The position numbers and the translations under genes were made by a program. From GWC2-45-44 sp041661665 (lineage in GTDB: Bacteria; Planctomycetota; Phycisphaerae; Sedimentisphaerales; UBA12454), in the NCBI GenBank assembly GCA_041661665.1, contig JBAZTW010000001.1:1-64000 (forward strand): a stretch of 64,000 bases of DNA, written 5' to 3'. The notes under the pieces were generated by a model that searched no databases, was not told the origin of the DNA, and saw only the letters and a program-made list of their open reading frames with translations. Each line of letters opens with the position of its first letter. Within the stretch, counting starts at the first letter, position 1. Positions 34,264-42,366 of this stretch are shown piece after piece.

Positions 34264-35547
34264 TTACTTCAAGAGCATTTTGAGTATCGCAAATAATGCA
34301 AATGAAAGCAGTACTACGATTACCGAGAACAACGCCAGAAATATGCGGGGTTTCCATTTACTCTGCCGGAAAGTATCACAGATTCCACCTTTTTTATAAT
34401 TCATCACAATACCCATAGCCAGGATAGTGAGAAGATTTAAGAATCCGAATTCGGCAAAACCTCTCCATTTGCGGTAAGTAAGCAATCCACTGATACCGGC
34501 GGACAAATATGAAATAACCGCAAGTGCAATGAGCCCAAGAAGTATCAATTTCTGACAAGACATTTTCGAGATGGCATCTATGTAAGCCATTCCCGCTACT
34601 CGGCCGGGGACAAAAGTAAGGTCGTCCTGCAGACTATTGCTGTCCCCCGACAGTGAGAAAGTTGTGAAAGGAATATTCTTTTGCGGCGGCGACGGCCTAA
34701 AAGAATCTGGTACGTTTGCATCCCGGCTGACCCATTGATTACATTGAAAAGCATCGGATTCAGTTTGCCAAAAGCCTGCAAGGGTAATTGACAGCCAACC
34801 GCGTCTGCCGGTCTTGTTAGCTATAGAATAAAATGGTTTTTCAGAGGGAAACTCTACATAAATACAAGGCCGCTGGCGATATAAGCGCCTGAAAAAATCA
34901 TTTTGCGTCGTGTTTGGTTCATTTAAAAGTTTTTCTGTTACAATTCCGTCTCTCCAAACAGCCAGAAGCGAATATTCTTTATTTAAGTATTTGGCATAAG
35001 CCCCAAGTTCGGCTTCTTGCATGGATTTTCCGCGTTCTTTAAGCTGCTGCGCCAGCGCCGGCATTGAATCAGCCTTGAGAAGTTCGATATGTATGCCGTT
35101 TGAGTCGGAAACGCCCGAAATGCCGGAACCAGAACTGTAATATGAATATAGATGCTTATCACCAAAATACCAAATTGGAATTGTCCATAACTGAGTTGCG
35201 ATTACGCCGTAATTGACATTAGTGAGCATATTCCTTGCCATTCCACGGCAATCGGAACCATAAAACTGCGGGAAATTTTTAGTCAGGCTGAATTTAACCT
35301 GCTCACTTTCGCACTTGATTGGAAATATCCACAGAGAGTTTGCATCTGCGGTGAGCCTGGGCGAAACCACCATTTGCTGGATGCCATCTCGCCAATTTAT
35401 GATTACCCGTTCAGACCGATACCTTCCGTGTGTTCGATGTGATTGGCTTCTAAAACCATTGGCATCAGGTTTGTTAGGCTCCGCCGCATAAACAGTATAG
35501 GTGAATACAAAAGACAAAACTGCCGCAAGGACTGTAGTTTTTCGCAT
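34264..35547 (-). CDS. Secreted/membrane protein with DUF2330-like domain
   Basis: 427 residues. Signal peptide 1-21, then an exported region resembling DUF2330 (VIINWRDGIQQMVVSPRL, SLWIFPIKCESEQVKFSLT), then about three membrane helices in the last 110 residues. The arrangement suggests a membrane-anchored envelope protein with its large domain outside the cytoplasm. No function known. Confidence 0.6.
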   Translation of the reverse strand: MRKTTVLAAVLSFVFTYTVYAAEPNKPDANGFRSQSHRTHGRYRSERVIINWRDGIQQMVVSPRLTADANSLWIFPIKCESEQVKFSLTKNFPQFYGSDCRGMARNMLTNVNYGVIATQLWTIPIWYFGDKHLYSYYSSGSGISGVSDSNGIHIELLKADSMPALAQQLKERGKSMQEAELGAYAKYLNKEYSLLAVWRDGIVTEKLLNEPNTTQNDFFRRLYRQRPCIYVEFPSEKPFYSIANKTGRRGWLSITLAGFWQTESDAFQCNQWVSRDANVPDSFRPSPPQKNIPFTTFSLSGDSNSLQDDLTFVPGRVAGMAYIDAISKMSCQKLILLGLIALAVISYLSAGISGLLTYRKWRGFAEFGFLNLLTILAMGIVMNYKKGGICDTFRQSKWKPRIFLALFSVIVVLLSFALFAILKMLLK

Positions 35548-35872
35548 TAGGTAATCTCCTTAAACTAATAATAATTTTCCATAATTTTCCTCTGTTCTTC
35601 TTTAATGTCAAGACAAAAAATGGCAGTATAATGGTAATAATTCATAAAAGTGCCGCGGCAGCCATTTTACCTATTTTAACACCTGTTAAAAAGTGCGAAA
35701 GCTTCAATGCTAATTGGTATGAAAATTACCATTATTTACGCATATTGCAAAGACACGTCCTCGTTACAAAATGTTACCTTTTATGGGAATACTCCACTAT
35801 ATTCGCAGATGCGGGATTTAGGATTTGCATCGAAATAAGTGAATAAAGTATCAAGACTAAAGGAGTAAGAAA
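35548..35872. other. Intergenic region with leader element of the first domain-repeat gene
   Basis: Contains TATAAT at 35627-35632 with a poor -35, and the conserved leader motif at 35771-35816. No convincing gene: the 71-codon plus frame at 35631 has no ribosome binding site and odd composition. Confidence 0.55.
35771..35816 (+). promoter_or_regulatory. Leader motif copy A shared with the paralogue
   Basis: ATGTTACCTTTTATGGG then a short GGA/TCC hairpin then CCACTATATT and GATGCGGG; copy B at 36684-36730 upstream of the second paralogue has the same order of elements. Distance to the start is about 100 nt here and 86 nt there. Confidence 0.4.
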
Positions 35873-36622
35873 ATGAAAAAGCTACTATTAATCTTGTCGG
35901 CAGGCATTATCTTATTGGCATTTTCAGACGCTGCATCGGCCGGTGGACGTGGCGGTCATGGCGGTGGGCATTCTCGTCCGGGGAGCCATGGCGGTTATAG
36001 CAGTCACGGCGGTGGGCATTCTCGTCCGGGAAGCCATGGTGGTTATAGCAGTCACGGCGGTGGGCGGGGGCACACAAACTTCAGCTTTTCTTTTGGCTTT
36101 GGTTCCTATAGGCCGAGGCCGTACTATTGTCCACCCTATCGGTACTATCCCTATAGTTATCCTGTGGTTGTCGAAAGGCCGGTTGTCGTTGAAAGGCCTG
36201 TTGTAATCGCTCAGCCGGAGCCAATAGTGGTTACACCACCAGCGTCAGTCGTGGAAAGGTTCGTGGATGGTAGGGTGAAAACAACTGAAATCGTAAGGAA
36301 TTCAGCTTTTACAGTCTGGATTACAAACGATAACGGTTCGCAGACACCGGTAGAGCTTCGGCCGCAGGGAGCGGGATTTGTCGGGCCATCAAACGAGTAT
36401 TACGCGACAATGCCTACGCAAGAGCAGTTGAAGGCTGTGTATGGTTTGAAATCCAATGTGCAGCCCGCCGCTGATACAGTTACCGTCATAGTGAACAATA
36501 GCGATGGTACAAAAACATCGGTAACGCTTACAAAAGATGGCTCACAATATATTGGCCCTAAAGGTGAATACTATTCGACTGTGCCAACTGAAGAACAATT
36601 GAAACTGATTTACGGTAAATAG
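35873..36622 (+). CDS. Secreted Gly/His-rich protein with two copies of a novel short domain
   Basis: 249 residues: signal peptide 1-23, a Gly/His/Ser-rich region with a 16-residue tandem repeat (GGHSRPGSHGGYSSHG), a Pro/Tyr-rich stretch (RPYYCPPYRYYPYSYP), VVVERP repeats, and two ~50-residue units of the form TVxITNxNGSQTxVxL...GPxxEYYxxxPTxEQLKxxYG. RBS AAGGAG. The same domain occurs twice in the next gene. The domain is not one I can name; a cell-surface role is inferred from the signal peptide and composition. Confidence 0.7.
   Translation: MKKLLLILSAGIILLAFSDAASAGGRGGHGGGHSRPGSHGGYSSHGGGHSRPGSHGGYSSHGGGRGHTNFSFSFGFGSYRPRPYYCPPYRYYPYSYPVVVERPVVVERPVVIAQPEPIVVTPPASVVERFVDGRVKTTEIVRNSAFTVWITNDNGSQTPVELRPQGAGFVGPSNEYYATMPTQEQLKAVYGLKSNVQPAADTVTVIVNNSDGTKTSVTLTKDGSQYIGPKGEYYSTVPTEEQLKLIYGK
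35960..36055 (+). repeat. Tandem 48-bp repeat
   Basis: Two copies (35960-36007 and 36008-36055) that differ at two bases, encoding the Gly/His/Ser-rich 16-residue unit. Such near-identity points to recent duplication by slippage or recombination. Confidence 0.8.
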
Positions 36623-36649
36623 GGGATAGGGTTTAGGGAATAAAGTACA

Positions 36650-36678
36650 GGCCGGTTTTAAATGCCGGCCTTTTTTAT
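36650..36678 (+). terminator. Intrinsic terminator
   Basis: GGCCGG (36650-36655) and CCGGCC (36665-36670) with TTTTTTATTT behind, 28 nt after the stop of the first domain-repeat gene. Confidence 0.75.
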
Positions 36679-36683
36679 TTGCG

Positions 36684-36730
36684 ATGTTACTTTTTTATGG
36701 GGCAAAGCCACTATTATTACGGATATGAGG
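36684..36730 (+). promoter_or_regulatory. Leader motif copy B
   Basis: ATGTTACTTTTTTATGGG, hairpin GGC-AAA-GCC, CCACTATTATT, then GATATGAGG. Compare copy A at 35771-35816; the hairpin loop and stem differ while pairing is kept, which hints at RNA structure. It directly follows the upstream terminator. Confidence 0.4.
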
Positions 36731-36769
36731 TTATCTGACAAAGGAATATCGAAGTGAAAGGAGCTTACA

Positions 36770-37300
36770 ATGGCAAAGAAATTAATTGTATTAGCTGTAA
36801 TCACGTTATTAGCTGTTTGCAATGGCGCCTTTGCGTTTGATAGGTACGGAGACAATTGGTATCAGTGGAATGGCGGATATTCACAACATCGTTGGCATCA
36901 TACTCCGCAGAGAAGGATGCCGTTGGCGTTTCTCCCGCCGCGCCAAGTAGTAGTTGAGCCAATAGTTACGGTCGAGGATAAAACTATTACCGTCTGGATT
37001 ACAAACAACAATGGTTCACAGACAGAAGTAAAACTCATTCCGGCAGTCAATGGCGGATATACAGGCCCGAAAGGTGAATACTATTCAAGTATGCCGACAG
37101 AAGGGCAGCTCAAGGCTGTGTATGGTTTGCCCTGTGCAGCGCCAGTCAGAAACAATGTTATTTTTTACCTCGGCAAGAGCAATGGCAGCGAAATCGTTGT
37201 GATACTGACGAAAGACGGTTCTGAATTCCTCGGCCCCAAAGGCGAACGCTATTCAGTTATGCCTACCGAAGAACAGTTAAAGCTAATCTACGGAAATTGA
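36770..37300 (+). CDS. Secreted paralogue with two copies of the same novel domain
   Basis: 176 residues: signal peptide 1-22, an aromatic/His-rich stretch (WYQWNGGYSQHRWHHTPQRR) and two units TVWITNNNGSQTEVKL...GPKGEYYSSMPTEGQLKAVYG and FYLGKSNGSEIVVIL...GPKGERYSVMPTEEQLKLIYG. It is shorter than its upstream paralogue and lacks the Gly/His tandem repeat. RBS AAAGGAG. Tandem duplication of the gene with its leader is the simplest origin. Confidence 0.7.
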   Translation: MAKKLIVLAVITLLAVCNGAFAFDRYGDNWYQWNGGYSQHRWHHTPQRRMPLAFLPPRQVVVEPIVTVEDKTITVWITNNNGSQTEVKLIPAVNGGYTGPKGEYYSSMPTEGQLKAVYGLPCAAPVRNNVIFYLGKSNGSEIVVILTKDGSEFLGPKGERYSVMPTEEQLKLIYGN

Positions 37301-37333
37301 ATATAGATTAAATAAATTAAGCATATATAAAAT

Positions 37334-37375
37334 CAGACTTCAGCTATTAATTGAGACAACTGAAGTCTGTTTTTT
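37334..37375 (+). terminator. Intrinsic terminator built on a CAGACTTCAG repeat
   Basis: CAGACTTCAG (37334-37343) pairs with CTGAAGTCTG (37360-37369), then six T. It ends the second domain-repeat gene and uses the same word as the dispersed repeat at 7633-7695. Confidence 0.75.
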
Positions 37376-37444
37376 ATTTACACTGCCGTAAAATAAATTT
37401 GCCATTTAGGTTCGCAATCCATACAATAATTCGTTTTAGACTTT

Positions 37445-37463
37445 TCCGTATTCGGAATGCGGA
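37445..37463. promoter_or_regulatory. Dyad symmetry upstream of nifJ
   Basis: TCCGTATTCGGAATGCGGA is a 19-bp imperfect palindrome with 9-bp arms around a central G, 65 bp upstream of the nifJ start. It could be an operator; no known consensus was matched. Confidence 0.3.
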
Positions 37464-37527
37464 GATGGTCTTTCTATTTTTAAGTATAAATACAGTATTA
37501 CTATGAAGTTAGCTAATAGGAGCAATA

Positions 37528-40500
37528 ATGAAAGCCAAAAAGGTAATGATAGATGGCAACACGGCTGTTGCCCATGTGGCGCACGCCACCAATGAAGTAA
37601 TCGCGATTTATCCGATTACGCCCAGCTCGGTGATGGGCGAAATTTCCGATATTAAAACCGCCAAAGGCGAGAAGAATATCTGGGGAACAATTCCAAGCGT
37701 AACGGAAATGCAGTCGGAAGGTGGAGCAAGCGGCGCAGTTCACGGCGCTCTGGCGGCAGGGGCATTGACGACGACATTTACCGCGTCGCAGGGTCTTTTG
37801 CTGATGATTCCGAATATGTATAAAATTGCCGGCGAATTAACGCCGACTGTTTTCCACGTCTCGGCTCGTTCGCTGGCCTGTCAGGCATTGTCAATCTTCG
37901 GCGACCATTCAGATGTTATGGCCTGTCGTCAGACCGGCTTTGCGATGCTTTGTTCGAGCAACGTACAGGAGGCGATGGATTTCGCACTTATTTCTCAGCA
38001 GGCAACATTAAAATCACGCATTCCATTCCTGCATTTCTTTGATGGTTTCCGCACAAGTCACGAAGTTCAGAAAATCGATGAAATCAGCTATGACCAGATG
38101 CGCGAGATGATTGATAACGAATTAGTTTTCGCACATAAACTAAGGGCGTTAACTCCCGACCATCCGATGCTCGGCGGAACAAGCCAGAACCCGGATGTTT
38201 ATTTCCAGGGTCGTGAGACTGTTAATAAGTTTTACGATGTAACGCCTGCCATTGTCGAAGAGACAATGAGGAAATTTGAGAAGATAGTCGGCAGAAAATA
38301 TAATCTGTTTGATTATGTCGGCGCTCCTGACGCTGAAAAAGTTATTATTATGATGGGTTCAGGTTCTGATACTGTTCAGGAAACAGTCGAATATCTTAAC
38401 AGTAAAGGCCAAAAGCTCGGCGTTTTGATTGTGAGACTGTATCGGCCTTTCAGCAATAAGCATTTCATAGCAGCTCTGCCTAAGAGCGTAAAGAAAATCG
38501 CGGTTCTCGACAGGACAAAAGAGCCGGGTTCGCTTGGTGAGCCGCTGTATATGGACATCAGAACATCAATCGGCGAAACAATGAGCGATGGCACAGCGCC
38601 ATTCAAATCATACCCGATGATTGTCGGCGGAAGATACGGCTTAGGTTCAAAGGAATTTACGCCGGCAATGGCAAAGGCGGTTTTCGATAACCTTGATGCC
38701 AAAGAGCCGAAGAAGAATTTCTGCGTCGGTATCGTTGATGATGTAACCAACAGCAGTCTTGCTGTTGATGATTCGTTCGTTGTGCCGCAGGAAGGTCTTT
38801 ATACCGCGATGTTTTTCGGTCTCGGTTCAGATGGTACTGTCGGAGCGAATAAGAACTCCATTAAAATCATCGGCGACCTGACAGATAACAACGCACAGGG
38901 GTATTTTGTTTACGATTCCAAAAAGGCAGGCTCTAAAACGGTATCGCATCTGCGATTCGGCAAAAATATTATTCGCAGGCCTTATCTGATTCGTCAGGCT
39001 GATTTCATTGCCTGTCATAATCCGACGTTCCTTGAAAAATATGATATGCTTTCAACGGCAAAAACCGGCGCTACATTCCTACTTACAAGTATGCACAAAG
39101 TGGATTCAATCTGGAACACTCTGCCAAAGGAAGTGCAAAAGCAAATCATTGACAAGAAGCTGAAATTCTATTGCATTGACGCGGTTTCGATAGCACAGAA
39201 GCTTGGTCTTGGCGCAAGAATCAACGTTATTATGCAGACTGCGTTCTTTAAAATCAGCAACATTATTCCTATTGACGACGCTGTTAAGGCGATTAAGAAG
39301 GCAATCGAAAAAAGCTATGGCAGCAAAGGCCAGAAAGTTCTCGATATGAACTATGCCGCCGTTGACGCAGCGTTGAGCGAGATATCGGAAGTTAAAATTC
39401 CGGCTGCTGTAACCAGTACAATTGGAATGCCTCCTGCGGTGCCGAACAACGCACCGACGTTTGTTAAGGAAGTCCTCGGCCAGATTATCGCTGATAAAGG
39501 CGATGATATTCCGGTCAGCAAAATGCCTGCCGATGGAAAGTTTCCGACAGGCACAACTCAATATGAAAAGAGAAATATCGCAGTTGATATTCCTGTCTGG
39601 GAGCCTGATGTTTGTATTCAGTGCGCTCAGTGTTCGCTTGTTTGTCCTCACGCCACGATAAGAGTTAAGGCTTATGATGCGAAATACGCCGAGAAAGCTC
39701 CAAAGACTTTTAAATGTGCAGAAGCAAAGGGCAAGGAATTTGTCGGTATGAAATGGACGGTTCAAGTCGCTCCGGAAGACTGCACAGGCTGCGGCAACTG
39801 CGTTATGGTTTGCCCGGCGATGCAGAAAGACGTGAACAAACAGCCGACTGGCAAAAAGGCCATCAATATGGCTCTGCAGGAACCGCTGCGAATGAGCGAA
39901 CGTGAAAATTATGAATACTTCCTGTCGATACCGAACACTGACCCATCGCTGTATAAACTTAATGCTGTTAAAGGCAGTCAGCTTGCTCAGCCGTTGTTTG
40001 AATACTCCGGCGCTTGTGCGGGCTGCGGCGAAACACCATATATCAAACTGCTTACGCAGTTGTTTGGCGACAGGGCATTGATTGGCAACGCGACAGGCTG
40101 CTCATCGATTTATGGCGGAAACCTGCCGACGACACCTTACACCAAATTGCCGAACGGAAAAGGTCCTGCCTGGAGCAACAGCTTATTTGAAGACAACGCT
40201 GAATTCGCTATGGGTATGAGACTTACCGTTGACAAGTTCAGAGAATATGCGGTTGAATTAGTTGACATAGCCGCCGCAAAGGGCTGTGTTGACAGTAATC
40301 TGGCAGGTGAAGTTAAGGCTTCTGTTGCTGCTAATGATTCATCAACGGCTGAAATAGAAAAACAGAGAGGCCGAGTTGAAAAAATCAAAGCCGCGTGCAA
40401 AGGCAAAGATTGCCCGGAATGCAAACAGCTTTTGAGTGTTGCTGATTATCTCGTTCGCAAGAGCGTCTGGGCGGTTGGCGGCGACGGCTGGGCTTATGAT

Positions 40501-41121
40501 ATCGGCTACGGCGGACTCGACCATGTTCTGGCAAGCGGCAAGAACATTAACATTCTTGTTCTTGATACGGAAGTTTATTCAAACACAGGCGGACAAGCGT
40601 CCAAGTCAACTCCGAGAGCCGCAGTTGCGCAGTTTGCGGCGGGCGGAAAATCTGTCGGCAAGAAAGACCTTACAATGCTTGCTATGACTTATGGCAGCAT
40701 CTATGTCGCGAAAATCGCTCTTGGCGCAAGTCCTGTTCAGGCGGTAAAGGCGTTCACGGAAGCTGAAAGCTACAACGGACCATCGCTGATTGTAGCTTAC
40801 TCGCATTGTATCGCTCATGGTTATGACCTTGTTCAGGGCTACGAGCATCAGAAGCAGGCAGTTGCCAGCGGTTATTGGCCGCTGTACAGGTATAATCCTG
40901 ATTTGAAAGCCGCAGGACAGAACCCGCTTCAGCTCGATTCCAAAGAGCCGACAGTAAAATTTGAAGATTATGCTTACAGCGAAAACAGATATCGCACGCT
41001 GAAAGGCTCAAAGCCTGAAGTTGCCGCGGAATTGATGAAAAAGGCGACGCAGGATGCCGCTGAGAGATTTAATCTTATTCAGCAGTTGGCCGCTCTTCAG
41101 TGTGGGCAGTGCCAGAAATAG
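37528..41121 (+). CDS. nifJ: Pyruvate:ferredoxin (flavodoxin) oxidoreductase
   Basis: 1197 residues, full length for the single-chain enzyme. Oxidises pyruvate with CoA to acetyl-CoA, CO2 and reduced ferredoxin, a central step of anaerobic metabolism. In order: the pyruvate-binding domain (IYPITPSSVMGE), the gamma domain, two ferredoxin 4Fe-4S motifs (CIQCAQCSLVCP, CTGCGNCVMVCP), and the TPP domain (CAGCGETPY, GGDGWAYDIGYGGLDH, EVYSNTGGQ). The thiamine diphosphate cofactor ties it to thiL at 10119. A 16-bp terminator follows. Confidence 0.97.
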   Translation: MKAKKVMIDGNTAVAHVAHATNEVIAIYPITPSSVMGEISDIKTAKGEKNIWGTIPSVTEMQSEGGASGAVHGALAAGALTTTFTASQGLLLMIPNMYKIAGELTPTVFHVSARSLACQALSIFGDHSDVMACRQTGFAMLCSSNVQEAMDFALISQQATLKSRIPFLHFFDGFRTSHEVQKIDEISYDQMREMIDNELVFAHKLRALTPDHPMLGGTSQNPDVYFQGRETVNKFYDVTPAIVEETMRKFEKIVGRKYNLFDYVGAPDAEKVIIMMGSGSDTVQETVEYLNSKGQKLGVLIVRLYRPFSNKHFIAALPKSVKKIAVLDRTKEPGSLGEPLYMDIRTSIGETMSDGTAPFKSYPMIVGGRYGLGSKEFTPAMAKAVFDNLDAKEPKKNFCVGIVDDVTNSSLAVDDSFVVPQEGLYTAMFFGLGSDGTVGANKNSIKIIGDLTDNNAQGYFVYDSKKAGSKTVSHLRFGKNIIRRPYLIRQADFIACHNPTFLEKYDMLSTAKTGATFLLTSMHKVDSIWNTLPKEVQKQIIDKKLKFYCIDAVSIAQKLGLGARINVIMQTAFFKISNIIPIDDAVKAIKKAIEKSYGSKGQKVLDMNYAAVDAALSEISEVKIPAAVTSTIGMPPAVPNNAPTFVKEVLGQIIADKGDDIPVSKMPADGKFPTGTTQYEKRNIAVDIPVWEPDVCIQCAQCSLVCPHATIRVKAYDAKYAEKAPKTFKCAEAKGKEFVGMKWTVQVAPEDCTGCGNCVMVCPAMQKDVNKQPTGKKAINMALQEPLRMSERENYEYFLSIPNTDPSLYKLNAVKGSQLAQPLFEYSGACAGCGETPYIKLLTQLFGDRALIGNATGCSSIYGGNLPTTPYTKLPNGKGPAWSNSLFEDNAEFAMGMRLTVDKFREYAVELVDIAAAKGCVDSNLAGEVKASVAANDSSTAEIEKQRGRVEKIKAACKGKDCPECKQLLSVADYLVRKSVWAVGGDGWAYDIGYGGLDHVLASGKNINILVLDTEVYSNTGGQASKSTPRAAVAQFAAGGKSVGKKDLTMLAMTYGSIYVAKIALGASPVQAVKAFTEAESYNGPSLIVAYSHCIAHGYDLVQGYEHQKQAVASGYWPLYRYNPDLKAAGQNPLQLDSKEPTVKFEDYAYSENRYRTLKGSKPEVAAELMKKATQDAAERFNLIQQLAALQCGQCQK

Positions 41122-41137
41122 TTGTTGTTGAAAATTT

Positions 41138-41186
41138 AGTTATCGGTTATTAGTGGGAAATTAAGCTGATAGCCGATAACTTTTTC
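41138..41186 (+). terminator. Terminator after nifJ built on a dispersed word
   Basis: AGTTATCGGTTATTAG (41138-41153) pairs along 16 positions (two G-U) with CTGATAGCCGATAACT (41166-41181), followed by T5. The same TGATAACCGATAACT word occurs at 1797-1810 and 29774-29789. Confidence 0.75.
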
Positions 41187-41200
41187 AAAAAGGTGAACTT

Positions 41201-41953
41201 ATGAGAAATAAAACAGCCACGAAGCCACGAAGACACGAAGACGGAAATTCAAAATTAAGAATTTATAATTTCTTTGTGCCTTTGTGTCTTTGTGGCTTAT
41301 TTCTTTTTTCGGGCTGCCAGGGAAATAATTCATCTAAAAAGGGTGGTCTTGCACAAAAAGCCGATTTTGAGTTTTCGTGCATAGCAAAGTTCCTTATCGC
41401 TGACGGCTCATCGAAGACCGCTGGGTCGAACGGCAGCTGGTATTTGACCGAGCAGAACTGTCGGCTGTATTTTGAATCTACAGGCGGAAAGCAGAGCCGA
41501 AAGCCTTTGATGACAGTGGAGGCGAATGAGCCGGGCGGCAATGCGGCGTGGACGGTAAGCGAAGACAATGTTGTTATCGGGAAAAAGCCCAAAACTATTG
41601 CCGATAAAAAAATATTTGAATTGATGACCAATGAGGCGGTATCATCAGCTATGCTGGGGCTTTTTTTGGTGGAAACAAAGCCTGCGAATATAGTTTCCGG
41701 GCAGGGCGGCAATTTCTTATTCCAGGGTAGAAAATACTATTTTGCCGGTTTTTTCGGCAAAAATACGAGTTTTTATAAAGCGGGAAAAGACGGGAAAGTC
41801 TGCCTTGCTGTTACCGAAGGCAAAAAAAGATATGTTTTATATGGTTATAATTATATAAAACTTGAAAATGGCGGCAGCGTGCCATCGAAAATTGATGTCT
41901 ATGGCTATGAAAACCCAAACGAAATAGCGCAATATGTTATATTTGCAAATTAG
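41201..41953 (+). CDS. Lipoprotein of unknown function with repeat-derived signal peptide
   Basis: 250 residues. A type II signal peptide ends in the lipobox LFSGC (lipidated Cys39). The N-region (TATKPRRHEDG) is encoded by the left arm and the hydrophobic core (FFVPLCLCGLF) by the right arm of a dispersed inverted repeat (41216-41296). The mature part has no motif I recognise (NGSWYLTEQNCRLYFES, GRKYYFAGFFGKNTSF, YGYENPNEIAQYVIF). RBS AGGTGA. It sits between nifJ and the EPS operon and belongs clearly to neither. Confidence 0.7.
   Translation: MRNKTATKPRRHEDGNSKLRIYNFFVPLCLCGLFLFSGCQGNNSSKKGGLAQKADFEFSCIAKFLIADGSSKTAGSNGSWYLTEQNCRLYFESTGGKQSRKPLMTVEANEPGGNAAWTVSEDNVVIGKKPKTIADKKIFELMTNEAVSSAMLGLFLVETKPANIVSGQGGNFLFQGRKYYFAGFFGKNTSFYKAGKDGKVCLAVTEGKKRYVLYGYNYIKLENGGSVPSKIDVYGYENPNEIAQYVIFAN
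41216..41296. repeat. Dispersed inverted repeat inside a signal peptide
   Basis: Left arm 41216-41240 (GCCACGAAGCCACGAAGACAC...) and right arm 41272-41296 (CTTTGTGCCTTTGTGTCTTT...), imperfect inverted copies of the family also at 8639-8708, 14502-14542 and 61456-61480. Confidence 0.7.
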
Positions 41954-42366
41954 ACGTCTACATCCTATAATAAGCCGATTATTTTTACTGCTGCTGGTTT
42001 TTACCCGAACAAATTGGATGTTTTGCGGGTATAGAGGCGATAAAGCTTCATTTCCTACGGACGGTTTAAGCTCATTTTGATGATTCCGATTGCGGCGCAT
42101 CGGTGTTTTGAGGCCTTGCTTGTGTGGATGCATAAGAGTACATTTTTCCGATATGCAGCCTATTTAACCCTTTGTTTTTACAGAAGATAACGGTTATTGC
42201 CGATAATATTTCAGCGGACGATGAGAAAAAACTCAAGATGTTTTGTTTATTGGCCGCTGATTGCAGCGTTAAGCGGCGTTTAATTTGAGCCGATGTTAAG
42301 GTACAAGGGCGGATTTTGTATCTGCTTTTGTAGAAAATTTCAGCTCTTATATATGGGATAACAAAT
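41954..42366. other. Leader/intergenic region of the EPS operon
   Basis: 413 nt without a convincing gene. It includes a GCCGCT/AGCGGC stem near 42251-42276. The length suggests that the promoter and any regulatory leader of the exopolysaccharide operon lie here; no consensus promoter was seen. Confidence 0.5.

Noticed and set aside
35631..35846. 71-codon frame before the first domain-repeat gene
   Set aside because: No ribosome binding site, and it overlaps the conserved leader motif.
36684..36730. GGGGCAAAGCCACTA...ACGGATA resembles the 3' half of a GEMM (c-di-GMP-I) riboswitch
   Set aside because: The 5' half with the GCACAGGGCAAACC segment is missing, and copy A at 35771 lacks GCAAAGCC, so no riboswitch is called.
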